Assembly (NCBI GenBank): GCA_037042915.1
Contig: CM073201.1
Span: 3,534,001-3,598,000 of the forward strand
From: Auricularia sp. M13
Lineage: Eukaryota; Basidiomycota; Agaricomycetes; Auriculariales; Auriculariaceae
Reading direction: 5' to 3'
Length of the DNA stretch: 64,000 nt
The notes beneath the pieces are model-generated. The model had not been told where the DNA came from and made no database searches. It worked only from the letters and a program-made list of their open reading frames with translations. The translations under genes were made by a program, and so were the position numbers. Shown here one piece after another: positions 32,677 through 43,580 of this stretch. How positions within the stretch are numbered: the stretch's first letter is position 1; each line of letters opens with the position of its first letter.

Positions 32677-34498
32677 ATGGTCAACTGGCACGACCCCGTC
32701 GTTATCGCCCGATGTGCTCGTGCGTTCTGAATCCTCGCCACGCCGCGTTAGCCCGGTACTGAAAGACGCCTGGTGTAACAGGGATGGCCGTATTTATCCA
32801 GGACCTGTGCGGCGGGTGGTACATGTGAGTCTGGACGCTCTTTAGCGCGCAGGTAACTCACGCGCCGTGCGTGCAGCTGGGAGTTCTGTCTGTCCATTCG
32901 CTTCGACTGGGACCATATACGGGGGAAGCACCCTTTCCGGTGGCCGCAAATTGTGGGTCTCGAACTCGCCGTCTCATTAATGCCATTCGTGACTCGGACT
33001 CGCAGGCGTACTTTGGAACGCGGTACCTGATTGGGATGTCCGGCATACTGGCGTTCAGAACTAGCCTTGCGTTCACGCCCATCAACTGCAAGGTGCGTTG
33101 CAGACGCGGGCCTTGTCGTGTCCCAACGCTCTGCTCAACGTGCCCGTCTAGGCTTGGTACCATGCGGTTTATGTGAGTGCTCGGTATTGTTCGATGCGAG
33201 ACGCTGTGAGTCTGACGAGGCGCGAAGGCGCTCGCGCATATCTGTGTCGCGCTAGGCTCGCTGCTCTTGTTCCTCCGGGTGTACGCCACCCATCATCGGA
33301 TGCTCGGAGTTTGCGCAATAATACTGACGACACTGCCGTCCTAGCATCGCGATATCAGGCCAGAACAAGGCTGTGATTGGATTTCTCGGTCAGTCGCCAT
33401 TTTCCTCGCGCTCTCACTCGCTTCTGAGACCGGTGCCGCAGGAATATTCTATCTTGTCCAGATCGCGGCGCTTGTCAATGGTAAGAAGATCGCTGTCGAT
33501 GTCAATCTGAACGTGCCGATGATGATCTGCTCCTGCAGCGACTGTGCGGGTACGTGGCAACTGACGCGCGCGATGCTTAACTCATCATCATCGTTGGCTC
33601 AGATCAAGGCGGTCTACTTCCCAGAGCTGCTGATGTGCGGCGTCACGAACTCGGTCGTATCGCGGCTCAACTACTTCATCTCCTTCGGCTTTGACATCTC
33701 GTGCCTTCTGGTCGTGTTCTTCTATCTCCTCAGCGTGCGCGGTGCGGGCCTTTGGGGCCTGCTTATGGCTCAGGTGCGCCCCTGCCCGATACGAATCTCA
33801 TGCGGCACCCACTGGCTAACTTCCGGATGTGACGCTGCCAGGGCGCGACGTACTTCATGGTCGTTGTGTCGGCTTACACGGTCCCTGCGGTACGCGCCGT
33901 TTGTGCTCTCGTGGTTTTAAACTGAGATAGTTCAGGCGTTGTTAATTTTGAACTTGAATGGTCGGCACGATATATCTTGTATGCGAGCGTGACGCTCACA
34001 CATATTCTGCCATGGCTAGATTTCATGAACGAGGTGAGCCAACGAGGCCGTATCACGTCCCAGTCCACCTCGCGCTCAATGTCGCACCTTCCAGATGCTG
34101 CAGGTCCCGTCAGGTATTCCGTGCAACAGACGCGTCGGACGTGTACTGACTGATTGGCTGGCTGGCTGGCTGGCTGGCTGTAGTCGTCGTCTTGGTGGTC
34201 TGCACGACGCGAATGTACCGCAGCCTGATCGATTTCTACGGGCGGGCGCAAGAAGAGATCCGCGTCACCGAGTGCGTCGTTCGTTATTACCGGAACATCC
34301 GGCCGTCCTATGGATGGAGGTCTCATCACAATTTGTAGTACGTGGACCAGCAATACTGTGCGGCGCACGATGCCGCCGCAGTCGGGTATCCTGGTCGTGC
34401 GGACACAGGACGTCAAGTCCGATGGGGAGCGTGGCGCCCCGGCCGGCTCGTCCATCGAGCTGTCGCGCAAACGGTTGGACTATGCGGAAGCGGTCTGA
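32677..34498 (+). CDS. Multi-pass membrane protein of an Agaricomycete family, 7TM-3
   Basis: Sixteen exons: 32677-32719, 32782-32824, 32877-32952, 33006-33092, 33152-33172, 33228-33280, 33345-33388, 33442-33480, 33539-33549, 33603-33773, 33842-33889, 33936-33960, 34020-34033, 34095-34113, 34184-34271, 34339-34498. They sum to 942 nt and 313 aa without a stop. Segments: MVNWHDPVVIARC, FDWDHIRGKHPFRWPQI, YFGTRYLIGMSGILAFRTSL, ICVALGSLLLFLRVIAISGQ, ELLMCGVTNSVVSRLNYF and CLLVVFFYLLSVRGAGLWG, then a tail RTMPPQSGILVVRTQDV…ELSRKRLDYAEAV. Exons of 11, 14, 19 and 21 nt occur. It is the third paralogue of 7TM-1/2, on the far side of the core block. The function of the family is unknown to me. Confidence 0.8.
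34156..34180 (+). repeat. (GGCT)6 microsatellite at an intron 3' end
   Basis: Six tandem GGCT units end immediately before the TAG acceptor of 7TM-3 intron 14 (34114-34183) and replace the usual pyrimidine-rich stretch. The equivalent introns of 7TM-1 and 7TM-2 lack it. Confidence 0.8.
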
Positions 34499-36147
34499 AG
34501 CGCGGAAGGAGGAAGTGCTGTACAACTAAATTATGTACGCAGATATGTACCGATAATCCTACAACTGCGTCGGGAACGCACGTTGAGCCGTGAATCCTAA
34601 CTGCATCCACGCAAACCTTCGATGCGCGGTTAAGCTCACTTCAATCGCTCTTCCACACAGTAGAAACAGATTTGCGTCATACACCGCAGCTCGAGGCGGC
34701 ACATCGCTGCGATGTTGCCAGCGGATCTGCGCAACGGTTGGCGCTGGACCATTGCCGCAAGGTTTTGAAAATGATCGCTCCACCGAGATATTCCGCCATG
34801 TGTCCTTACGCTTTCGGAGAGCCCTTGTGAGCAGATTCATGACCCGGTGTTGCGGCAACGGCCAGTGAAATGCTGCTGCCATGAAAACTTGAGAGCCTTG
34901 CAGCAATACTACTTGATGTCTCGCCGCAAGACACACCAGGTGCTTGTAGTATGAGTTCTGCGAGGCCACGGCTGGGCTGTAATAGGCATTGCTTGCTGGC
35001 TTTTGATCGATATTCGAGCGACGGACAGGGGAAAAAATGGGGTGCAAAAAAGTGGCATTGGAAAAGCTAATATACACAAGTCTAGGTAATCCATGTAGCA
35101 CAATATACCTTGCGCCAATACGGGTGGAAGAGGCGTGGCACACGGATGTAGCAGGCAGCGACGGGTGCCCATATGCAAACAGCAAACAGAAAGTGGACGC
35201 ACGAGTGCGCGGGTGTACACGATGGGAAGCAGCTCTGCGCAAGCGAGCTCAAACCAGCGGACTTGACGATGGCCACACCTGACACAATGTGAGCAATGGG
35301 ATAAAAATGAAGTAGACGGGAGAGCAGCGCACCGAGGTCTGTCCACTGAAGATGTGGTGGCGGGGCCGGGAACTGAACAATCATGACACAGGCACGCATG
35401 GAATCTGAGGCTGTGGTCAGGTTCGGCCTGCAGCACACAACGAGCACACACTGAGCAGCGAGGTCGGCCGTTGGCGCTAGCGTCGTCGTACTATGAAGCA
35501 TGCTGTCGGAAGAGCGGGGGAGTGAGCCGGCGCAAGAGCTGCAGACACACCGGTGGGGGCAGACGCAGAATGCTAAGGCGTGTGGGTGGGAAGAGAGCAA
35601 GTTGCGGAGACGACCGACTCTTGCAAAAGTTTTCACGAAGTCCGAAGTGGAGCCACGGAAGCGTCAGCATGTGCCGGCAGTGGGCTTGGATTGCCAGCAC
35701 CTGGAGGTGACTGGTGCTGCGTGGCTGTAGCAGCAGGTGTCGCGGACGGGATTATGGCCAGCCTTCGGCAACCCGGTGCGAGGATCTTCGCGAGGTTCGG
35801 ATCGAATCCTTGCAGCGTCGTTGCTGACTATGATGGTGCGGGCCAGACAATATTCATGCAGGTAGATCCTCACATGGTGCTTGCAGTGGCATAACAACTG
35901 TATTGCAGCGACAGATTCCGCTCCTCCTTGCACCGGCATACTATCCATAATGCTGTCACAATACATATAATGGCCTGTGCACGACGCTGCGTCTCAAGCC
36001 TGTCCATTGCACTCCGGCCACCCTGCCGGATCACGTTTGGCTTACTTGCAGCGTTAAACGTCAGTGAGGCTCGCTGTTGCCCGCGACTCGTTTGGCGGTG
36101 TAGCTAACGGTGCGTACAATCTCTATCTCAGCATGCTACTAAAGCCG
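34499..36147. other. Long region without a resolved gene
   Basis: Overlapping minus ORFs (34559-35242, 34909-35451, 35082-35636) contain hydrophobic stretches such as SCVHFLFAVCIWAPVAACYI and might be exons of a decayed membrane-protein gene, but no frame joins cleanly and no family motif is seen. The + strand ORFs near 35471-35894 look like shadows. Confidence 0.3.
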
Positions 36148-37244
36148 TTACTCTTGGTTCAGGTTCCATGGATCGCAATCGAAGTATCCCCACAAGCTAT
36201 CGCGACGACCAGCGATGTCGGCGTGGACCTTCGTGTCATCCCATCCAAACCGGACGGGTCCGGGCGAAGGGGGGCGCGGCGCACGGAATGGGCTGTAGAG
36301 AGTATGCGATCCACAGAGAATCCGCTTGCGGTCGACGGCGTCGAGGCGTTTGTCGTGCTGCCAATATGCATCGCCCTTGCGCAGGACCTAGAAGTAGGCG
36401 TGGGCTAGCACGTCTTTATTTTCCGCCTGCTGCGCAAGCTTCACCGCGACGATGGGGTCGGTCGCAAGAGGCCCCCGGCTCGTCCACTCGCCGTGTGGAT
36501 ACATTGCGTCGCAGACAACGTCGCACATCTGATCAAATAGGCAATTCAGGATGTCGGCGGACTGGTAGGCCGGGTCGCCGTAAATGCGATTCGCGAAGCT
36601 CAGGATGCGCCGTGCAATGCCCCCGTCAACGTGGAATGGCCTTTCCGATGCCATGAGCATCTTCATGGCCTCGTTCACGGCACGCTGCGCAGGCTCGTGC
36701 GCATCGTACATGTGTGCTACGTTTGCGATCCCGAGAAGTCGCGTGCATTTGTCCGCTGAGGGAGCAGATTCGAAGAAGTCTTTTGCGATGAACGGACTGT
36801 GGGAGGGCAAGCGTTATCAAGGTACTTTTGCCCTCTTCCCAGGAGAGCGTACTCGGCGTGAAGAAACCACAGGTAATCTTTAAATTCGTCGACCTCACTG
36901 TGAAGTGTGACGGACTTAATCCCATCGGGCTTCATAGCAGCTCATGGTCAACAGCGACCGGCGAACGCTTGTGAAGCTGGAGGCATACGTGGGGCAGAGA
37001 AAACATTTCCTCGAACACTGGCGAGTGAAGTCTGAGTCGACTGCTCGCCACCTATCCAGCTGTCAATGATAGTCCACACAGCGATAATGCATTGTCATAC
37101 CTTGAACACTTCTTCTCCAACGTGAACCTCAACGACAAAGTCGTTATCGTAGCAGTTGAATGTTTTCGTTGCGATCACTTCGATTCCAGGAGCAAGGACG
37201 GTCCCGCTGCTCGAATCCTTGCGCTTGCGAGCTCGTTTCACCAT
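36148..37244 (-). pseudogene. BTB/POZ-domain gene, copy E, with one in-frame stop
   Basis: Exons 37101-37244, 36989-37051, 36853-36929 and 36148-36796 keep one frame of 311 codons. BTB part: DFVVEVHVGEEVFK, SSRLRLHSPVFEEMFSLP, DEFKDYLWFLHAD. C-terminal module: KCTRLLGIANVAHMYDAHEP, DVVCDAMYP, DPIVAVKLAQ, VLAHAYF, then TAG at 36388-36390, then VLRKGDAYWQHDKRLDAVDR, LCGSHTLYS and the family ending LWGYFDCDPWNLNQE. Every sister copy has Tyr (TAC or TAT) where this copy has TAG, and the 80 codons after the stop remain open and family-like. It is therefore a very young pseudogene, a read-through case or a base-call error. Confidence 0.75.
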
Positions 37245-38095
37245 GTCGAGAGGAGTATACGATGGCAAGAAGCGCACGCGCCTTGAGGCAACCACGGTGA
37301 CATACAGTTACCGACGGACGCACTTGCGGGTGCACTGAGAAGCTTAGTTAAGAACCTATCTCATTTTTTGTAACACGAAAATCTGCATCCACTCAGAATA
37401 CTGTACAAATTCATCGTTGACATCTGACTCTCAGGTGAAAGCTCCGTCATGCTTCGGGGTAGGCCGATGACACACCTTGGCATCGTGCCACGTCGGCAGC
37501 ATCCCCGACAACATTTTGTCGCCGGCCCCGGGGCTTTGGGCAATGGCATTAATTGCTTCTGTGCCCTGAAGCTTCTTGAAGTCATGACCCTTGGCTGATA
37601 GCAAGGCGCGCCGCTGCAGGCACTCTTTTTGACTTGTGAACGATTGCGAGGCACTCCACGTGCTATCTTCTCGCCGGATTATGGATTTCTTTCGAGCCCT
37701 CCTGCAAATCCTTGGCCTTTGACATTTGGACATCATACTGCCGACGCCGCTGCTTGAATTGGCCCTCCTTTCGAACACCCTGCTATCCTGCTTCTGAACG
37801 GCGCAACTGTCGACGACCCGTACTTCAGCGCCGGAATATGGGAGTACAGGCAACACTGCAGGTTAGCGCCTTAATTCCCGAAGCCACAAACCCTGACTAC
37901 GACGTATTAGCGATTAATTTCGAATCGCAGGGCGTCCAATCGACTGCGGGCCTTGAAGGCGTGGCGCTGAAGCTCTAATGCGTGTCACATAGGTGCCCTG
38001 ATCTTCGAGCGCTGACGCAGCTCTGCCAGTGAAAAGGATGCAATCTCGGGAGTGCGGAATCGCTTGGTCCTCACCGCTAACTAACCTAAAGGGCC
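37245..38095. other. Intergenic region with an uncertain minus-strand ORF
   Basis: The minus ORF 37431-37856 (141 codons) includes LLSAKGHDFKKLQGTEAINA then IAQSPGAGDKMLSGMLPTW, which reads like real protein rather than random sequence, but I cannot place it in a family. It could be a fragment of a transposon or a decayed gene. The remainder has no calls. Confidence 0.3.
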
Positions 38096-39028
38096 ATGTC
38101 GCATGTTCCGCCGTTCCCAATCGTTCCTGGTTCATGGCACCTCGAAGGCGAGGCATATTGGATGATACTGAAGCCGCTTACCACACTTCCGCCTGGTTCG
38201 TACAACCCGCTCGAGCAACCCAAGGGCGACGCCCTGCTCGACAAGACCAACAAATTTCTCGGGGGGCTTGGGCTGGTGTGGATTATACGCTACAGCAGCA
38301 GTCCAGTCGGTGAGCGCGTCTTGAGAATAATGCGCCTATTGCTTATAATCGTTCGAAGGTCCATACGATGAGCTTATTTACCTGCCTGGTGAATTTCAGA
38401 CGCCGTCGGGTGGCAGGGCACCGCGCGTTACGCTCATGTACGTCTCAACCCCGGAATCGGTGTATAACGGTACGCGGTTGCATTTCCCCTGACTCTGGAC
38501 TCGTTTCTGACGTGCATCGCCTGCGAACAACCAGGTCGGTCGAGCTGGAACATCCCCAAGCACCTCGCCAAGTTCACCTTCACGCCGTGCGGCAACAGCC
38601 GCACGCTCATCGAGGTGTCCGACTACTACACGGTTGGGCCCCAGTCCCGCCAGCCGTTCTTCGCCGCCATCGCGACGCCGCAGCCCTACGTCCCCGCGCT
38701 GCCGTTCAGCACGCGCTGGCTGGGAGCCGCGGCGCTTTCGCACCCGCCCCTGCCTGCGGGCCCTTCCGATCGACCAGAGGAGGCGGGCACCGCGGAGTGG
38801 CGCGCGGTCGACTATGAGCTGCATGGCAGGGTCAAGCTGGTGTGGTGGGAGCCTGCGCCGGCCCGTGAAGGCGGTCGTATCCCGCCGGGCGGTTATGCCG
38901 ATGGCGTTGGGTTTCCGCTGATCGATGTTCGCGGGTTTGGAGTTTGGTTTACGCCTGGTGCCTGCTTGGAGTTTGGCGCGCCGATGCCTGTCGAGGGTGC
39001 TAGTGATGTCCGTGGAGAAGGTTCTTGA
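38096..39028 (+). CDS. ADC-like protein 3
   Basis: Exons 38096-38309, 38359-38469 and 38535-39028 encode 272 aa. Segments: FPIVPGSWHLEGEAYWMILK, LVWIIRYSSSPVG, PYDELIYLPGEFQTPSGG, SWNIPKHLAKFTFTP, PFFAAIATPQPYVPALPF, RVKLVWWEPAP and GFGVWFTPGACLEFG. Exon 1 (214 nt) and exon 2 (111 nt) are identical in length to those of copies 1 and 4. It lies between BTB-E and BTB-F, both on the opposite strand, the same alternation seen around copy 1. Confidence 0.77.
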
Positions 39029-39202
39029 GTGCATGGCAAGACACTGATTGCCTGTTGATTGCGCATTATCTGATTTTCATTTCTGTACTCAAACACTTGA
39101 CGCATTGATTGCATACCTAAGATACAATATTCCATGGAACGCTATCGAACAGCTCCCAGTAACGGAAACGGATGTGACGCTTCCTTTTCGCGCCTGATGT
39201 AC

Positions 39203-40263
39203 CTATGACACAAGGTTCCAAGGCTCAGCATCGAAAAGATCCCACAATTGCGAGCGAATGGGTTTTATCGACTTGTGCAGCCTGACGTCCGACCATCCAA
39301 AATATGTTATCTGTGCAGCTCGGGTATCCTGGCGTCCGCATGCGTTTTCCTTGTGAAGCTTGTAGAGTGCATGCGAGCCGCACAGTAACCGGCGTCTGTC
39401 CTCCGCATCAAGACGGGTGTCGGTCTGCCAGTACGAATCGCCCTTCTCCAGGACGTAGAAATACGCATGCGCTAAAACTGCTTTATTCTTGAACTCCTTG
39501 GCGAGCTTGAGCAACGATATGGGATCCGTCTCGAGGTCGCCTGCCAGGCCGCCGCTTGGAAACATCGCATCGCACAGCACGTCAATGGAGCGCTGTGTGG
39601 ACAGAAAAGAGCGCGCGATTGGTCCGCGTAGGAGACGGCGCGCGATGTCTTTGTCGATATAGAATGAGCGCTTCCCCCAGGGGACCATCAACATGTCCAG
39701 TGCCATGTTCATTGCGCGTGATGCGACGTTCTCTGCGCCATACATGTGTGCAGTGTTGGCAATACCGAGGAGCCGCGAGCATTTGGCCGCAGAAGGGGAG
39801 GAGTCGATGAAATCCTTCGCCTCGAAAGGCCTATAATAATACAGTACCCGACATTAGGGACGCCGATGATGCTATCATTTGTTCTGAGGACGTACTCAGC
39901 ATGAATGTACCAAAGATATTCCTTAAATTCTTCAACATCGTTATGGAGAACAATGGGTTCAATCGTGCCACCGGGCTGAATACGCGAATGAGTGAAACAA
40001 AGGCGAATCTGGGGCGAGGTGTGCACCTGAGGCAGAGTAAACATCTGCTTGAACACGGGGGAAGACAGCGACAGCCGGCTGCTCGATATCTAGGATGCAT
40101 AAGCTGTAGCTGCAGCACAGAGGCACGTCAACACCCAACTTGCCTTGAAAACTTCGCCTCCAACGTGCAGTTCAACGGGAAAGTCTTCATAGCAGTAATC
40201 GGACGTCCCCGTTTCTTCGTCCTTCGCGTTCCGATCGTTTGGAACGTCTAGCATGTTCGACAT
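39203..40263 (-). CDS. BTB/POZ-domain protein, copy F
   Basis: Exons 40144-40263, 40027-40089, 39896-39975 and 39203-39830 encode 296 aa. BTB part: YEDFPVELHVGGEVFK, SSRLSLSSPVFKQMFTLP, EEFKEYLWYIHAE. C-terminal module: KCSRLLGIANTAHMYGAENV, DVLCDAMFP, DPISLLKLAKE, VLAHAYFYVLEKG, DRRRLLCGSHALY and LWDLFDAEPWNLVS. Intron 1 (40090-40143) starts GCAAGT, a GC-AG intron; a GT donor is not available at this conserved position. The frame is otherwise intact. Confidence 0.78.
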
Positions 40264-41099
40264 CGAGCTTCGTCCGCAACGACGGGAGGAAGTTAGAGTG
40301 TGGCGGGTGCTTGCGGCCCTTGCCGAGTTCGGACCACCACGCCGAATAAACGCCGAACGTGACGGCACTATTTTGCAACCACGATGTGGTCCGCGCCCAA
40401 TCCGCGCCGTACCTCGACCTTCGAGCTGCTCGACCTGTCTTTCACATAGGCAAGGCTGCACTGTGAGCAACGCACTCAGGTTATAGATTTCTTTATCGTT
40501 GACTTTCGCTAGCTCGCGACCATGTCAGCAAAAACTCTCGCACTGGCGCATGCAACACTAGTTCGCGATCCATATGCCTTAGCGACGGCACCTCTATCCC
40601 GAATTCTCACGAGGAGTTGCTCTCCTGTCAACAAAGGTCGTTGCCCAAGCTTGACAGGCGTTGCGTGAGTCAGGCTTACAACTTCTGCGATGTGTTACTG
40701 TAAGCTTATTTAATATGATTGCAGTTCCGTCGACTTTTTAGCTTCGAGACGTCACGACCAGCGCAAACTGCTATAAACCATTTTCATCAAGCTACGGGGC
40801 CGATTAACAGAAATGTCAGCTTTAACAATTAAAGCGAAGCGAACCGCCGCGAGCTTTATTTCTTTCCTGTTGCGACTGCTTGGTACGCAAATAAAGGAAA
40901 CTCTCCGTCGCGGCGCTAATCAAACTCTGTGGCATATAGTGACATTTCGTAACTAAAGACCTGCGAAACAGATTGTCCAACAGCGCCAGCAACTAAGGTA
41001 AACCGCCGTATATGACATTCTTCTTCCAATCCTCTGACAGCATATCCCCCCTTCAAATGGGCTCGATAGTGACCGGAGTGCGCTTCGTCTCCCCGCAAC
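40264..41099. other. Intergenic region between BTB-F and ADC-like 4
   Basis: Divergent upstream space; no gene, RNA or repeat was recognised. Confidence 0.4.
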
Positions 41100-42052
41100 A
41101 TGTCTTCGGTTCCTCCTTTCCCGGACCTTCCTGGTCCATGGCACCTCGAAGGCGAGGCGTATTGGATGCTCCTAAAGCCCACGACGACGCTCCCGCCCGG
41201 GGCATATGCCCCTCTAGAACAGCCGAGGGACGATGATCCTCATGACAAAAGCAATAAATTCCTGGGCGGGCGCGGGATCGTGTGGATTGTTCGCTACACG
41301 CAGACTCCCGTCGGTGCGCCTATTTCACCTTATTCGCACTCTTTTTCTGACATTTCCCATGTGCAGGTCCGTATAATGAGCTGATCTACATACCGGGAGA
41401 CTTTCCGACGCCGTCTGGCGGTAGAGCGGCGCGCGTCACCCGCATCTACGTCTCTAGCCCTGCTCCGGCGTACCACGGTGCGCAATCCATTCCTCCATCG
41501 CATCCAGTACAATATTCGCATACTAATGCCAGTATCCCAGGCCGTAGGAACTGGAACATCCCCAAACACCTCGCCCGATTTAGCTTTACTCCGCTCGGCA
41601 ACAGCACCTTGATAGAAGTGTTTGAGCTCGGAGGCGACGGACCGCAGGTCCAAGTGCCGTTCTTCGCTGCCGTCGCCACGCCGCAGCGCTTTGTCCCCGC
41701 GCTGCCGTTCTCGACGCGCTGGCTGGGCGCCGGCGCCGGCGCGCTCGCCCTTCCGCCCCTTCCCGCGGGCCCCGCAGACAAGCCTGAGGAAGCCGGCACG
41801 GACGAATGGAAGGCGGGTGCATTTGAAATGCGCGGGCGCGTCAGGCTCGTGTGGTGGGAGCCGGCCCCGACGCGTGCGGGGAGTGGGATTGCGCCGGGGG
41901 ACTATGGGGATGGGGTGGGCTTTCCCAGGATTGAGGCTCGCAGCTTCGGGGTGTGGTGGGTCCCAGGGATGGAGTTGGACTTTGGGCCCGCCTCGCTAGT
42001 CGAAGGCACCGATGCTGGTAGCAGTGGTGATCGAGGTCTTGGAGGACAGTAA
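41100..42052 (+). CDS. ADC-like protein 4
   Basis: Exons 41100-41313, 41367-41477 and 41541-42052 encode 278 aa. Segments: FPDLPGPWHLEGEAYWMLLK, IVWIVRYTQTPVG, PYNELIYIPGDFPTPSGG, NWNIPKHLARFSFTP, PFFAAVATPQRFVPALPF, RVRLVWWEPAPTRAG and SFGVWWVPGMELDFG. Copies 3 and 4 are both on the + strand about 2 kb apart with BTB-F between them, so local duplication of a BTB/ADC pair is plausible. Function as for copy 1. Confidence 0.77.
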
Positions 42053-42433
42053 ACTGTCCCTTTATTCTGCAGAGCATCCGGATGGGAGCGATTCTCGCAG
42101 GACCATCCGCCCAGGGTCAATTGGATGAGCATTGCTTCGAAATTGTATATTCCCTTTCCGCGCGGGCCGTCGTAATAAAAGTAGGCTTTCGTTGACATCA
42201 TGAGATACATGAGTACTCAAGGTTGAAGACCGTGAGTATCATGGAAGTTGGGATGCAAAGGTAAGTATCGTGCCTGATAAATGATCGCCCGGTCCCGGAA
42301 CGGTTCCTGTCGATCGCAACAACCGGTTGTCAACGCGCCCCTCGGCGCGCTCGGCGTTTGTGCGTCTTGCACGGCGCCAATTCAAATCCCGCACCGTACC
42401 CCTCTGCTCTGTTCTCAGCGCTCAGGGCTGGCC
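42053..42433. other. Intergenic region
   Basis: Between ADC-like 4 and the secreted-protein gene. No feature was recognised. Confidence 0.4.
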
Positions 42434-43580
42434 ATGGTACTCGACCGCGGACGCTGGCGTCTGCTCTGTGTTGTCTTCGCCTTATTATTTGCATTCTGCG
42501 CGCCTGCACGCGGCCAGGTCGCCCAGCTCATCAATGGGCAGCAATTCACGCAGGGCCTATCGATCATTGACGCGCCAGCTCCGAACAGGTGCGCCACTAT
42601 GTGCACCGCAGACTGCTGTCGCGCCTAACTGTGCTGCTACATGACTCAGTCAACACAATGCTGGAGGCAATATGCCAATAGCTATCGACGTGCGTTAGAC
42701 AGCTCTCTGACATTCCACCGTTGCTGAGCGTGCACCTCTTTTAGGTATCGGGCAATGGCAAGATCGACTTGGCCGGGAACTCGCGTTTTGTTTCACTCGA
42801 CATCTATTTTGTCTCTGCAGACGTTGGTATCAACGTTACAGTGTCCCACGATGCTGGTCTGCTCGATAGCGAGCCTGGTTCTACAGTCAAACATCTGGAC
42901 TTCCAGATTCCACAATGCCTTCCTGCCGGGTACTACAACGTGAGTCGTTCTGCACTTCGCAACCGCCACGAGTGCTCATCGTTCTTACAGTTGACATTTT
43001 ACGAGTCCTCCGTGTTTCAAGGCGCCGTGCGTTTCACCCGCCACTTGAACAACTTTCTGCAGTCTGACGTCCATATTGCAGAGCTTCTACACAATCACGG
43101 CAGTCGGCATCAAGCTCGCCTCAAAGGCGGCGGCGGGAGCGAATGCGGATTTCACCTGCATCACGCCGCCGCCAACTCGCCCCGGGGCGCAGCCGCAGGC
43201 CCAGTCGCCCATCGCGTTCTTCCCGTTTACGCCCGACAAAACCTACACGTCGCAAATGCCCGAGCAGACGGCAGTCTCTGCACCGTCTCCCGCGCCCGTG
43301 CCATCTGACGGTATCATAATGAGCGGCGCGGGAGGTGCGACAAATATGCAAACATAGTACGCAGTTATCCTTCTAGCTTCCTGTGTCGTAGATGGAGTCT
43401 GACAGTGCCCCGCGCAGTCCTATGGTCATGCCTGCGCCAAGTGCGGAACCGACGGTCGCGCCGTCCCCTCCCATGGCACATGGTTTCTTCGTTCCCGTTT
43501 CTCAGGCATCCAGACTCGTGACGCTGCAGTGGACTTCCGTGTTGCTCTGCGCTTCGCTCGCTTTATTCACAGCTCTCTGA
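42434..43580 (+). CDS. Secreted, probably GPI-anchored protein of unknown function
   Basis: Exons 42434-42588, 42650-42689, 42745-42939, 42991-43026 and 43082-about 43357 join in one frame. The N-terminus MVLDRGRWRLLCVVFALLFA then FCAPARGQ is a classic signal peptide. The mature domain contains IIDAPAPNSQHNAGGNMPIA, SGNGKIDLAGNSRFVSLDIY, HLDFQIPQCLPAGYYN, LTFYESSVFQGA and SFYTITAVGIKL, a pattern I associate with secreted Agaricomycete proteins of unknown role. A Pro/Ala/Ser-rich stalk follows. The segment 43392-43580 ends in a hydrophobic run (TLQWTSVLLCASLALFTAL) typical of a GPI signal and is probably the last exon, but I found no in-phase donor that connects it, so the 3' end is unresolved. 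Confidence 0.6.
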
